Origin: an uncultured Paracoccaceae bacterium
Lineage (GTDB): Bacteria > Pseudomonadota > Alphaproteobacteria > Rhodobacterales > Rhodobacteraceae
Assembly: GCA_951812305.1 (NCBI GenBank)
Contig: CATOSB010000004.1
Coordinates: 434,001-498,000, forward strand
DNA: 64,000 bases
Direction: 5' to 3'
Part shown: in pieces, positions 1 through 8,940 of the stretch
Position numbering within the stretch: the first letter of the stretch is position 1
Layout of the letters: each line of letters begins with the position of its first letter
Position numbers and translations under genes: made by a program
Notes under the pieces: model-generated
The model's input: the letters and a program-made list of their open reading frames with translations, nothing else
Told to the model about the DNA's origin: nothing
The model's database searches: none

Positions 1-174
1 CGCAACAGGCTGGAATTGGGGATGCTGAACACGCGTGACGCACCGGGTTTGGCGCGGTTCAAGCTTGGCAGTGGCGCTGTGGCGCGACGGATTGGGGCCA
101 GCGGTGTGGTCCTGCCAAAGCTGCGCCTGCCGCGGATCGGGACGGTGGCTTTGGGCAATCGAGCCTGGGAATAG
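1..174 (+). CDS. C-terminal end of an unrecognised protein (5' end outside window)
   Basis: An open frame runs from the first base to a TAG at 172-174 and gives 57 residues ending in GNRAWE. It is rich in Arg, Gly and Leu and has no motif I can assign. It ends 6 bp before the stop codon of the convergent antiporter gene. That tight tail-to-tail packing and the uninterrupted frame suggest a real gene end. Family unknown. Confidence 0.45.
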   Translation, partial: RNRLELGMLNTRDAPGLARFKLGSGAVARRIGASGVVLPKLRLPRIGTVALGNRAWE

Positions 175-180
175 GGCGTC

Positions 181-1428
181 TTAGCCCAATTCCGGCTCGC
201 GCCCGACACGGGTTGCCACGCGCGCCACCGTGAGCCCCTGAATGATGATCGAAAACAGCACGACCATGTAGGTACAGGTCAGGATCAGCGGTTTCCATTC
301 GCCATCGGGCAGGGACAGCGCCAATGCGACGGAAATCCCGCCCTTGAGCCCGCCCCATGTCATGATCGGGATCGTGCCGCGAGAAAAGTCGCGGAATGGT
401 TTCAACAGCATGACCGGCACCGACACGGCCGCCAGACGGGCAATAAGCGCCAGTACGATGGACATAAGGCCCGCGGTTACAAAGTCAGTGGAAAATGTGA
501 CCGCAAAGACCTCGACCCCGATCATCAGGAACAAAACCGCGTTCAGGATTTCGTCGATCAGCTTCCAGAATGCATCGACGTAAGATCGCGTCTCTGCACT
601 CATCCCCTGTTTCGCGCCGATATCGCCAATCAGAAGACCTGCACAGACCGCCATGATCGGGGCAGAGAAATGCAGATAGACGGCCAGTTGATAGCCGCCG
701 AATACCAAAGCGAGGGTCAGCAGCACCTCGAGCGAATAATCGTCGATGTGGCGCATGACGCGGAATGTCAGCCAGCCAAGTGCGATGCCCAGAACGGCGC
801 CGCCGACGGCCTCCTGAAAGAACAGTTGGGCGGCGTCAGCAAGGCCAGAACCGTGGTGATCATCGCCCGGAAACGCGATGCCGACGAGGACAAGGAACAC
901 GACGTAGCCAACGCCGTCATTGAACAGCGACTCACCGGCGATCTTGGTTTCCAGCGATTTCTGCAGATTGGCCTCGCGCAAGACACCCAGCACGGCGACA
1001 GGATCAGTGGGCGAAATCAAGGAACCAAACACCAGCGCAATCAGGATCGGCATTCCGGTGATCCATGTGAAGCCAACCCCGACGATCACAGTCGACAGCG
1101 CAACGCCCATCGTCGCCATCAAAAACACGACGCGCCATTGCTGTCGCAAATCGCTCAATTTCACGTGCAATGCACCGGCAAACAGCAACAGGCCCAACAT
1201 GCCCTCAAGCAGCGCCTCGGAGAATTCGAAGGCTTCGACCTCGGCGCTGATGGCCGGCCTGATATTAAGCGCAGGCAAGATCCAGTCGAGCGCCATGACA
1301 CCGAGCGAGGCAAAAAGGGCGACCACGAGAATGCCGATGGCGGGCGGCAGTTTCAGAAAGAAATAGTTCACGACGCCGAACACCCCGGCCAGCACGATCA
1401 GAAGGGCGGCGATTTGCAATAGGTCCAT
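181..1428 (-). CDS. Cation:proton antiporter, CPA1/NhaP type
   Basis: A 415-residue polytopic inner-membrane protein that should exchange Na+ or K+ for H+ and so serve pH and salt balance. About a dozen hydrophobic segments are visible. The CPA1 hallmarks are present: SPTDPVAV near residue 150 and GESLFNDGVGYVVF near 178, whose Asn-Asp pair is the ion-binding site in this family. I chose the ATG at 1428 (MDLLQIAALL), which starts directly with the first membrane segment; an in-frame ATG at 1464 would add 12 polar residues. The ion preference cannot be read from sequence. Confidence 0.88.
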   Translation of the reverse strand: MDLLQIAALLIVLAGVFGVVNYFFLKLPPAIGILVVALFASLGVMALDWILPALNIRPAISAEVEAFEFSEALLEGMLGLLLFAGALHVKLSDLRQQWRVVFLMATMGVALSTVIVGVGFTWITGMPILIALVFGSLISPTDPVAVLGVLREANLQKSLETKIAGESLFNDGVGYVVFLVLVGIAFPGDDHHGSGLADAAQLFFQEAVGGAVLGIALGWLTFRVMRHIDDYSLEVLLTLALVFGGYQLAVYLHFSAPIMAVCAGLLIGDIGAKQGMSAETRSYVDAFWKLIDEILNAVLFLMIGVEVFAVTFSTDFVTAGLMSIVLALIARLAAVSVPVMLLKPFRDFSRGTIPIMTWGGLKGGISVALALSLPDGEWKPLILTCTYMVVLFSIIIQGLTVARVATRVGREPELG

Positions 1429-1524
1429 GACGTCAGGCTCCCTGTCTGCGAGGGCGTTTAGCACGAGAGTTTCGTGTCAGGAACCGGGTTGACACTGCGC
1501 CGCAGGGCGCGTTCGGTCGCGCGA

Positions 1525-2412
1525 ATGGAACGCCGGGAAAACCTTGACGCTTTCGGGCTGATATCGCTGATCGGTTTTTCAGCGCTTTTGGGTTTCAATC
1601 AGGTTGTCATCAAGTTTGTGAACGAGGGGCTGCAGCCGGTATTTATGGCTGGCATCCGGTCCTTCGGGGCAATGATCATCCTGTATCTATGGATGCGCTG
1701 GATCGGGCTACGGCCGGTTTTCGCGCGCGCGGTCTGGTGGTCCGGCCTGTTGTCGGGCACGCTTTTTGCGGGCGAATTCATCCTGTTATTCGTGGCCCTT
1801 GATCTGACCACCGTCGCGCGCACATCGGTGATGTTTTACACAATGCCGGTCTGGTTCGCGCTGTTGGCGCATTTCGTCGTACCGGGAGAGCGGTTGAATG
1901 GGCTGAAAATCCTGGGTCTGGCGCTGGCCGTCGCAGGGGTGGCGCTGGCGTTGCTGACACGACCCGGCGCGGGCCAAGGCAGCATTGCGGGCGATATCAT
2001 GGCTCTGGTCGGGTCATTTGGCTGGGCGGGCATTGCGATCATTGCCCGGGCGACGGCCTTTGCCGGTGTCGCGCCGATGATGCAGATGTATTGGCAATTG
2101 TCGGTCTCGGCGGTGATCCTGCTGATCGCGGCGCCGTTTTTCGGCCCCTTTGTGCGGGATTTCCAACCGGAGCATTACTTCGGGGTCGCCTTCCAGATCG
2201 TGATTGTCGGCGCTGGTGTGTTTCTGTTCTGGTTCTGGTTGTTGAAACGCTATCCCGCCGGGGCAGTCACGTCGTTCAGCTTTCTGGCGCCAATTTTCGG
2301 CGTGGTGTTCGGTTGGCTGCTGCTTGATGAAACCGTTGGGATGAGCCTGATCGGGGCATTGGCGTTGGTCTGTTTGGGCCTGGTGTTGATCAACCGTCCA
2401 CGGCGGGCTTGA
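1525..2412 (+). CDS. EamA/DMT-family transporter
   Basis: A protein of about 295 residues with ten predicted membrane helices in two EamA repeats, the layout of drug/metabolite transporters. Paired features are the early FSALLGFNQVVIKF helix and the late SFLAPIFGVVFGWLLLDE segment, typical of the end of the second repeat. Substrate unknown. It is divergent from the antiporter gene. The start is uncertain: the frame is open back to a GTG at 1474, and the ATG at 1525 (MERREN) lies just before the first helix. It converges on selO. Confidence 0.82.
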   Translation: MERRENLDAFGLISLIGFSALLGFNQVVIKFVNEGLQPVFMAGIRSFGAMIILYLWMRWIGLRPVFARAVWWSGLLSGTLFAGEFILLFVALDLTTVARTSVMFYTMPVWFALLAHFVVPGERLNGLKILGLALAVAGVALALLTRPGAGQGSIAGDIMALVGSFGWAGIAIIARATAFAGVAPMMQMYWQLSVSAVILLIAAPFFGPFVRDFQPEHYFGVAFQIVIVGAGVFLFWFWLLKRYPAGAVTSFSFLAPIFGVVFGWLLLDETVGMSLIGALALVCLGLVLINRPRRA

Positions 2413-2420
2413 AGTTTCGA

Positions 2421-2494
2421 ATCGGCCTTTGGCCGATCCGACTAACCGGGGGGCCAGCCCCCCAGACCCCCCGAAGTATTTATGGCCAGATGAA
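2421..2494. repeat. Gene-end repeat with hairpins between two convergent genes
   Basis: Between the EamA and selO stops lie a 7-bp stem with TTT loop (ATCGGCC/GGCCGAT, 2421-2437), a G6/C6 hairpin at about 2449-2464, and a 28-bp motif at 2467-2494 containing CCGAAGTATTTATGGCC. The same motif occurs inverted at 34919-34945, again next to a G/C-run hairpin. The arrangement suggests a dispersed repeat that doubles as a transcription end, but neither strand has a clear T run here. Confidence 0.6.
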
Positions 2495-2500
2495 GGTGCC

Positions 2501-3925
2501 TCAGGTGCCGCAGAATGTCTGGTGGACGACCTGTTCGGGCTTTGGTGGATTGGCATAGGCGCCGTTCTTTGGCCTGAGTTCAAATGGCGTTGCGAGGACT
2601 GAATTCAGGCTGTGAAACGGTGCAAAGTCGTCGCCAAGCGCGGCCTCGATCACCTCTTCGACACGATGATTGCGCGGGATCACCGCAGGGTTGGTGGCGC
2701 GCATCAAGGCCTGCGGATCGCCCGTTTCGCGTGACAGGCGCGCCTGCCAATCCGGCGCCCAGCTTTCAAAGGCGACCGCGTCAGGGAAGGCCTGCGCCCC
2801 GCGCCCCTCGGCCAGCGCGCGGAAAGTGTTGGTGAAATCTGCTTTCACCGTCGCCATACGGGTCAGAAGCCCGTCAATAAGGGCTTTGTCGCCGGTTTCC
2901 GCACCCGTCAACCCGATCTTGGCACGGAACAGGTCCAGCCATGCCGTGTGAAAGATATCGGGAAAACGATGCACGGCTTGCGTCGCTTTTTCGACGGCGG
3001 TGTCCATATCTTCGTCGATCAACGGCAACAGCGCTGTGGCAAGCTGTGCCATGTTCCAGACCGCGATGTTGGGTTGATTGGAATAGGCATAGCGTCCGAA
3101 CTGGTCGATGGAGGAATAGACCGTGTCCGGGTGATATTCATCCATGAAGGCGCATGGGCCATAGTCGATGGTTTCACCCGCGATATGTGCATTGTCGGTG
3201 TTCATCACGCCGTGGATGAAGCCCACGGATGCCCAATGCGCGATGAGCTTGGCCTGCCGCGCAATGACGTGTTCTAAGAGTTCAAGCGCGCTTGCCGCAT
3301 CGGGATAGTGACGCTGAATGACGTGATGGGCCAGCGCCTGCAACGCCTCGACATCCTTACGGGCGGCGAAATACTGAAACGTCCCGACGCGGATATGGCT
3401 CGACGCGACGCGGGTCAGCACGGCGCCGGGCAGGGCGCGTTCCCGGTGAATGACTTCTCCGGTGGTGACGGCGGCAAGGGCGCGGGTGGTGGGAATGCCA
3501 AGTGCGTGCATCGCCTCTGACATCACGTATTCGCGGATCACCGGCCCGATCCATGCGCGCCCGTCGCCGCCACGGCTGAACGGGGTGCGGCCAGATCCCT
3601 TTAGTTGAATGTCACGTCGTATCCCGTTGGAATCAATCACTTCCCCCAGAAGTACAGCGCGCCCGTCACCAAGTTGCGGCACCCAGCCGCCGAACTGGTG
3701 CCCGGCATAGGCCTGCGAAAGCGGCTCTGCCCCGTCAGGGACCGCGTTGCCCGCCAATGCTGCGATGCCGTCGCTGGACGTCAGCCAATCCGTATCCAAC
3801 CCCAATTCGCGGGCCAGCCCGGCATTGACCGCGATCAAACCGGGATTGCCAACCGGTGTTGGATTGGTGCGCGCAAAAAACCGGTCCGGCAGGCGGGCAT
3901 AGGAATTGTCGAATTGCGGGGTCAT
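2501..3925 (-). CDS. selO: Protein adenylyltransferase SelO (YdiU/UPF0061)
   Basis: At 474 residues it has the usual length of this pseudokinase-fold enzyme, which transfers AMP from ATP to Ser, Thr or Tyr of target proteins. Family blocks are clear: [18 protein letters not shown] near residue 94, [16 protein letters not shown] near 135 and [20 protein letters not shown] near 262, holding the catalytic and metal-binding Asn/Asp residues. Known homologues end in a conserved Cys-X-Cys or selenocysteine motif; this one ends QTFCGT with a single Cys, so the redox switch may be altered. It converges on the EamA gene. Confidence 0.93.
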   Translation of the reverse strand: MTPQFDNSYARLPDRFFARTNPTPVGNPGLIAVNAGLARELGLDTDWLTSSDGIAALAGNAVPDGAEPLSQAYAGHQFGGWVPQLGDGRAVLLGEVIDSNGIRRDIQLKGSGRTPFSRGGDGRAWIGPVIREYVMSEAMHALGIPTTRALAAVTTGEVIHRERALPGAVLTRVASSHIRVGTFQYFAARKDVEALQALAHHVIQRHYPDAASALELLEHVIARQAKLIAHWASVGFIHGVMNTDNAHIAGETIDYGPCAFMDEYHPDTVYSSIDQFGRYAYSNQPNIAVWNMAQLATALLPLIDEDMDTAVEKATQAVHRFPDIFHTAWLDLFRAKIGLTGAETGDKALIDGLLTRMATVKADFTNTFRALAEGRGAQAFPDAVAFESWAPDWQARLSRETGDPQALMRATNPAVIPRNHRVEEVIEAALGDDFAPFHSLNSVLATPFELRPKNGAYANPPKPEQVVHQTFCGT

Positions 3926-3965
3926 GTGCGATTTTGCCGAGAATATCCTGAACTGTCGAGGGATA

Positions 3966-4415
3966 TCACAGCGCGCGCGCCATCAGGTGATTGTGCGCGC
4001 GCAGCTTGAAGCCAAGCTTAGCATAAAGGCGCTGCGTCGCCTCGTCATTGGCGACAACTTCCAGGTAAATCGATTTCACCCCATTGGCGCTGAGCATTTT
4101 CGCGACGGCAATCAGTGCCTCACTGCCAATGCCCCGGCCGCGCAACTTGGCGCGAATGAAGAACTCGTCAATCATGCAATCCAGACCTCCGGATTCCAAC
4201 GAAAACCCCATAGAAAGAATGATATAGCCCAGGGGCGCGTTGCGGGGACCGATCAGATAGGCCACCGCGTGCGGAATGCCGGAGCAGACCTCTGCAACGG
4301 CCTTTGCGCGGTGATCATCAGACAGGTCCATACCCATTTCGGCATGGAATGCAGCGGCAAGATTGTTCAGACGCTCGGCGTCGTCGGGTCCCGCAAGATG
4401 CAGCGCCGCGCTCAT
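3966..4415 (-). CDS. GNAT-family N-acetyltransferase
   Basis: A 149-residue single-domain acetyltransferase. The acetyl-CoA loop is [10 protein letters not shown] near residue 94, followed by [20 protein letters not shown], the standard GNAT C-terminal pattern. Substrate unknown. Its ATG overlaps the stop of the upstream nucleoside hydrolase by 4 bp, so the two are almost certainly cotranscribed and translationally coupled. Confidence 0.85.
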   Translation of the reverse strand: MSAALHLAGPDDAERLNNLAAAFHAEMGMDLSDDHRAKAVAEVCSGIPHAVAYLIGPRNAPLGYIILSMGFSLESGGLDCMIDEFFIRAKLRGRGIGSEALIAVAKMLSANGVKSIYLEVVANDEATQRLYAKLGFKLRAHNHLMARAL

Positions 4416-5344
4416 AGCAGTGCGATCCGTTCGGTTAGCAGCGCGAAGAAGCCATCGGCGTTGATGTCACCCATAAATGTGGCATTTGCTGTGCGGTCGG
4501 TGACGTGCCACCAGTCGGCGACTGTCATACCCCGGGTCAGGTCAGATTTCGTTTCGATTTCCACGTTGATGTGGCGACCGGAAAAAAGGTCCGGTTTCAA
4601 GAGATAGGCGATGACCGTCGGGTCGTGCAGGGGGGCGCCGGCGGACCCGTATTTTTCCTTGTCAAAGCGCTCAAAAAAATCGGTCCAGGACGCGACAACC
4701 TCGCCAATGCGGCCAAGCGCGCGAAAGGCATTGTTTCGCGGTTTGGTGACAAGTGCCTTATGCGTGACATCAAGCGGCAGAACCGTGATCGGTACACCGG
4801 ATTTAAAAACGATATCAGCGGCTTCCGGATCGACGTAAATGTTGAATTCCGCTGCCGGGGTTATGTTGCCAACTTCGAAATACGCGCCGCCCATGAGCGC
4901 GATTTCCTGTACCCGGTCTATGATTTCAGGTGCCCTTTGAAATGCGGTTGCGATATTGGTGAGCGGGCCGAGCGGGCAGATTGTGACAGAGCCAGTTGGC
5001 TCACGTCGCAGGGTTTCGATAATGAAATCCACGCCATGCGCGTCCTGCAACGGCATGGTCGGATCAGGCAGATCTATACCGTCCAGACCGGTTTTGCCGT
5101 GAACATGCTCTGCCGTGACGAGATTGCGCGCCAGCGGGCGGTCGCAACCAGCAAAGACCGGAACATCCGTTTTTCCCGCCAACTCACAGACGATACGCGC
5201 ATTTTTTTGTGTCAGCGACAGGGGCACATTGCCCGCAACAGCAGTAATGCCGAGCACTTCGAGTTCCGGGGACGCCAGCGCCAACAGGATCGCGACGGCG
5301 TCGTCCTGGCCGGGGTCGGTATCGATAATGATCTTGCGGGTCAT
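4412..5344 (-). CDS. Inosine-uridine preferring nucleoside hydrolase family protein
   Basis: A 310-residue N-ribohydrolase that should split a (deoxy)ribonucleoside into base and ribose in salvage. The Ca2+-binding N-terminal motif DTDPGQDDA (residues 7-15) is intact, with MGGAYFEVGNITPAAEFN near 155 and the C-terminal HDPTVIAYLL block. The start at 5344 (MTRKIIIDTD) fits family N-termini; an in-frame ATG 33 bp upstream adds residues unlike the family. The base preference is not predictable. Confidence 0.9.
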   Translation of the reverse strand: MTRKIIIDTDPGQDDAVAILLALASPELEVLGITAVAGNVPLSLTQKNARIVCELAGKTDVPVFAGCDRPLARNLVTAEHVHGKTGLDGIDLPDPTMPLQDAHGVDFIIETLRREPTGSVTICPLGPLTNIATAFQRAPEIIDRVQEIALMGGAYFEVGNITPAAEFNIYVDPEAADIVFKSGVPITVLPLDVTHKALVTKPRNNAFRALGRIGEVVASWTDFFERFDKEKYGSAGAPLHDPTVIAYLLKPDLFSGRHINVEIETKSDLTRGMTVADWWHVTDRTANATFMGDINADGFFALLTERIALL

Positions 5345-5470
5345 GGGGTGAAGTTGCGCAGGAACGTCCCGAAACACAAGGCTGTATCACGCCGGTAATT
5401 TGTCGGTACTGCGTTGCAGCATTGGCTTGCTCAAGTGCGCGCGTTCGTCAAAGGATTCTAGGCGGCCGGA

Positions 5471-6289
5471 TCAAATGGCACGCTCTGCAAACTTCGCGAC
5501 GTTCCAAAGCGCATCCATCTCGGCCAGATCGCTGTCTTCGGGGCGCTTCCCGCGCGCGGCAAGATCAGCCTCAATAGCGCGAAACCGGCGGGTGAATTTC
5601 GCATTGGCGGCGCGCAGGGCGGCCTCGGGGTCGATCTTCAGGTGGCGGGCAAGGTTGGCGATGACGAACAGAAGGTCGCCGAATTCTTCGAATACATCAT
5701 CGTGCAATTTGCTGTCGCGGGCCTCGACCAGTTCTCGGGTCTCTTCGGCGATCTTGTCCAGCACCTGTTCGGCATCTGGCCAGTCGAACCCGACCCGTGC
5801 GGCGCGTTTCTGTAACTTTACCGCACGCAAAAGTGCAGGCAGGCCCACGGCGACGTCATCCAGAACACCGAAGGCACCGCGTTTTGCGCGCTCGGCGGCC
5901 TTCACGGCCTCCCAATCGCGGGTTTGCTGATCTGCGGATTTATCGCGGCTTTCATCACCAAAGACATGCGGGTGGCGGGCGACCATCTTGTCCGACATCC
6001 CGTCGGCGACCTCGTCGAAGGTAAACATTCCCGCTTCGGTCGCCATTTGCGCGTGGAATACGGACTGGAAGAGGAGGTCGCCGAGTTCTCCTTTCAGCTC
6101 GTCCCACGCTTCACGCTCGATGGCGTCGGCGACTTCGTATGCCTCCTCAATCGTGTAGGGTGCGATGGTGGCGAACGTCTGTTCGATATCCCAGGGGCAT
6201 CCCGAGTCCGGGTCGCGCAGGCGGCGCATGATTTCCAGCAGACGGGGAAGTCCACCATTGGGGTCATGCACCAGATCATTCTTGCCCAT
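5471..6289 (-). CDS. mazG: Nucleoside triphosphate pyrophosphohydrolase MazG
   Basis: A 272-residue protein with two MazG domains that hydrolyses NTPs to NMP and PPi, thought to clear abnormal nucleotides. The first domain has EEAYEVADAIE and ELGDLLFQSVFHA, the second EETRELVEARDS and EFGDLLFVIANLARHL. The acidic residues of these helices bind the Mg2+ ions. The ATG at 6289 (MGKNDLVHDPNGG) gives the family N-terminus. It is divergent from the M20 peptidase gene, with 68 bp between starts. Confidence 0.93.
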   Translation of the reverse strand: MGKNDLVHDPNGGLPRLLEIMRRLRDPDSGCPWDIEQTFATIAPYTIEEAYEVADAIEREAWDELKGELGDLLFQSVFHAQMATEAGMFTFDEVADGMSDKMVARHPHVFGDESRDKSADQQTRDWEAVKAAERAKRGAFGVLDDVAVGLPALLRAVKLQKRAARVGFDWPDAEQVLDKIAEETRELVEARDSKLHDDVFEEFGDLLFVIANLARHLKIDPEAALRAANAKFTRRFRAIEADLAARGKRPEDSDLAEMDALWNVAKFAERAI

Positions 6290-6357
6290 TGTGGCCCCCG
6301 GGTTTTTGGTGGAAACTTTTGCAGAGTTATCCGGCAAGCGGAAGGACAAGTCCAGCA

Positions 6358-7515
6358 ATGCCCATCATCAACCGAATTGGCGATTACGCAGGCGATATGA
6401 AGGAATGGCGGCAATGGATGCACCGCAATCCGGAGCTGGGATTTGATCTGCACAAGACATCTGCATTCGTGGCGGAACGGTTGCGCGAATTCGGCGTTGA
6501 CGAAATGCATGAAGGGATCGCGACCACAGGGATCGTGGCGATCATTGAAGGGCAAGGCGAGGGACCAACGATTGGCCTGCGCGCGGATATGGATGCGCTG
6601 CCGCTGGATGAGATCACGGGCGCGGATTATGCCAGCGAAACGCCGGGCAAAATGCACGCCTGCGGCCATGACGGGCATACCACGATGCTTTTGGGCGCGG
6701 CGCGGTATCTCGCCGAGACGCGGAACTTCAAAGGGCGCGTGGCACTGATTTTCCAGCCTGCGGAGGAGGGCGGCGGCGGCGAAGTCATGGTGCAAGAGGG
6801 CATCATGGACCGGTTCGCGATTACCCAAGTCTACGGCATCCACAACGCGCCATTATATGAGGAGGGGACGTTTTATACGACGCCGGGGCCGATCATGGCG
6901 GCGGTGGATGAGTTTGAAGTCGTTGTGCAGGGCGTTGGCGGGCATGGCGCGTGGCCGCATGAAAGTAACGATCCGATTGCGGCGGCTGTGACGATGGTTC
7001 AGGCGATCCAGACGATTGTCAGCCGCAATCATAAGGCCATCGACGATCTGGTGATCTCGGTGACGCAGATCCATGCAGGGACGGCCAACAACATCATTCC
7101 CCACAGCGCCGTGTTTTCGGGCACAATCCGAACCTTTGACAAGGACGTGCGCGCGATGGTGTTCCGGCGGCTTCGCGAGATTATCGCAGGGCAGGCGGCC
7201 TCCTTCGGGCTGGAGGCGGAACTGACGTTTGATGAGGGCTATCCGGCGACGGTGAACCATGCCGATGAGGCGGATTTCGCAGCCGGGGTCGCGGCAGAGG
7301 TGGTTGGCGAGGACAAGGTCACAACCGGTGGTCAGCGCGAAATGGGGGCGGAGGATTTCGCCTATATGCTGGAGGCACGACCCGGGGCGTATCTGTTTCT
7401 GGGACAGGGGGACACGGCCTATTGCCACCACCCGGCTTATGATTTCAACGACGAGATCGCGCCGATTGGGGCGTCGTTTTTCGCGCGGTTAGTGGAGCGG
7501 GCGCAGCCTTTGTAA
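6358..7515 (+). CDS. M20-family amidohydrolase (hippurate hydrolase type)
   Basis: A 385-residue zinc amidohydrolase. Metal and catalytic residues are visible: HACGHDGHTTMLLGAA near residue 99 (metal-binding Cys/His), QPAEEGGGG near 133 (catalytic Glu pair) and a late His in YCHHPAYDFND. Families of this type remove N-acyl groups from amino acids such as hippurate; the substrate here is open. The ATG at 6358 (MPIINRIGDY) matches family N-termini. Confidence 0.9.
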   Translation: MPIINRIGDYAGDMKEWRQWMHRNPELGFDLHKTSAFVAERLREFGVDEMHEGIATTGIVAIIEGQGEGPTIGLRADMDALPLDEITGADYASETPGKMHACGHDGHTTMLLGAARYLAETRNFKGRVALIFQPAEEGGGGEVMVQEGIMDRFAITQVYGIHNAPLYEEGTFYTTPGPIMAAVDEFEVVVQGVGGHGAWPHESNDPIAAAVTMVQAIQTIVSRNHKAIDDLVISVTQIHAGTANNIIPHSAVFSGTIRTFDKDVRAMVFRRLREIIAGQAASFGLEAELTFDEGYPATVNHADEADFAAGVAAEVVGEDKVTTGGQREMGAEDFAYMLEARPGAYLFLGQGDTAYCHHPAYDFNDEIAPIGASFFARLVERAQPL

Positions 7516-7549
7516 TCCGTGTGATCAGGTTTTTGGCCGATTGCCTTTT

Positions 7550-7781
7550 GGTCTGAAGCGGACGTTGCGGGTTTGCGCCCTTCGCGCGGAATCAAGCCGC
7601 AGGCGCCGCGCAATCGCCTGCCCGTCCCCACGGGCTGGCGATTTGGTGATGCTGGGTACGAGCTATTGAACGTATACGGACTTGGCTGGGATAAACGAGC
7701 AAACTACAAGGCTTGATCGCCATCCCACGGGCAGGCAATCGCGCGTCTTTTATCCAGTTATGGGAACGCCCGCTTCAGGCC
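7550..7781. repeat. Intergenic repeat copy A (232 bp, nested inverted repeats)
   Basis: This element fills most of the 360-bp gap between the M20 and agmatinase genes. Outer ends GGTCTGAAGCGGACGT (7550-7565) and ACGCCCGCTTCAGGCC (7766-7781) are inverted repeats with 14 of 16 matches. Inner arms at 7607-7625 and 7727-7745 (CGCGCAATCGCCTGCCCGT and its near complement) match at 17 of 19. The same layout and spacing recur at 17295-17592, 36585-36815 and 41603-41833. No open frame looks coding. Function unknown; it resembles a MITE or a large REP-like element. Confidence 0.8.
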
Positions 7782-7875
7782 AAGTTCAGACATCAGCAGA
7801 GTTGGTCTTTACAAACCCGCCATTCGCGTCACTGTCCTATAGAACAGTCATTGGCATGATCCGGGGGAGGCGCAT

Positions 7876-8835
7876 TTGGCACTGGAGGACGCAAAATCAC
7901 AGATCGATACCGCCGTCACGCGTGATGGGCTCAAAGGGCTCTCAAGCGAGAACACATTCGCCGGGATTACGTCGTTCCTGCGCCGGACCTACACCAAGGA
8001 TCTGACCGACGTAGATCTCGCGGTGACAGGTATTCCTTTCGATCAGGCGGTGACGAACCGGCCCGGCACACGGCTTGGACCGCGCGCGATCCGCGAGGCA
8101 TCGAGCCTGCAGGCATCCGATGCGCCCTATGGCTGGGGCTATGACCCGATGACCCGGTTCGCGATCGCAGATTACGGCGATATGGCGTTCGACTATGCGC
8201 ATGTGCCCGATGTGCCAGCGGCGATCGAGGCGCATATTACTGCGATACTTGACGCCGGCGCGGCGGCAATCTCGCTTGGGGGCGATCATTTCATCACACT
8301 GCCGATCTTGCGGGCGCATGTGGCGAAACACGGTCCGCTGGCGCTGGTCCAGTTTGACGCACATGGGGATACCTGGGCAGATGACGAACCGCACAGGATC
8401 GATCACGGCACGTTTGTTTACAAGGCGGTGAAAGAGGGGCCGATCGACATGTCCCGGTCCATTCAGGTGGGCATTCGAACGGATAACCCGGATCCGCTGG
8501 AATTCGAGATACTGGATGCCGCCGAAGCCCACAGGATCGGGCCGGACGCTGTGGCCGAGAGGATCAAGGCGCGGGTCGGCGAGGCAAAGGTATATGTGAC
8601 CTTCGACATTGATGGGCTTGACCCCGCGTTTGCACCGGGCACCGGAACGCCCGTTTGGGGCGGTCTGTCCAGTTGGCAGGCGGCAGCGATCCTGCGCGGG
8701 ATGGCGGGGATCAACATGGTTGGGGCTGACGTGGCCGAAGTTTCACCGCCCTTTGACACAACAGGTGCGACGGCGATTGCGGGGGCGCATGTGGCGGTAG
8801 AGTTGATCTGCCTGTGGGGGTGGACACGGCGATGA
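7876..8835 (+). CDS. Agmatinase/arginase (ureohydrolase) family protein
   Basis: A 319-residue binuclear-manganese ureohydrolase. Metal-binding motifs are in family order: GGDHFITLP near residue 136, QFDAHGDTW near 157 and FDIDGLDPAFAPGTGTP near 243. Family members hydrolyse agmatine, arginine or guanidino acids to release urea; agmatinase (speB) is the best guess but substrate is unproven. The start is a TTG at 7876 with GGGGGAGG just upstream; no better-placed ATG exists. Confidence 0.85.
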   Translation: MALEDAKSQIDTAVTRDGLKGLSSENTFAGITSFLRRTYTKDLTDVDLAVTGIPFDQAVTNRPGTRLGPRAIREASSLQASDAPYGWGYDPMTRFAIADYGDMAFDYAHVPDVPAAIEAHITAILDAGAAAISLGGDHFITLPILRAHVAKHGPLALVQFDAHGDTWADDEPHRIDHGTFVYKAVKEGPIDMSRSIQVGIRTDNPDPLEFEILDAAEAHRIGPDAVAERIKARVGEAKVYVTFDIDGLDPAFAPGTGTPVWGGLSSWQAAAILRGMAGINMVGADVAEVSPPFDTTGATAIAGAHVAVELICLWGWTRR

Positions 8836-8940
8836 CCCGCGAAACGGGCGCGCCACTACACGACGGGTCATGAAATGCCGCGAATTATGCCCAGCGGATC
8901 AGCCCGATTATAGCCGAAGTCGCATAAAAAAACTGCAACA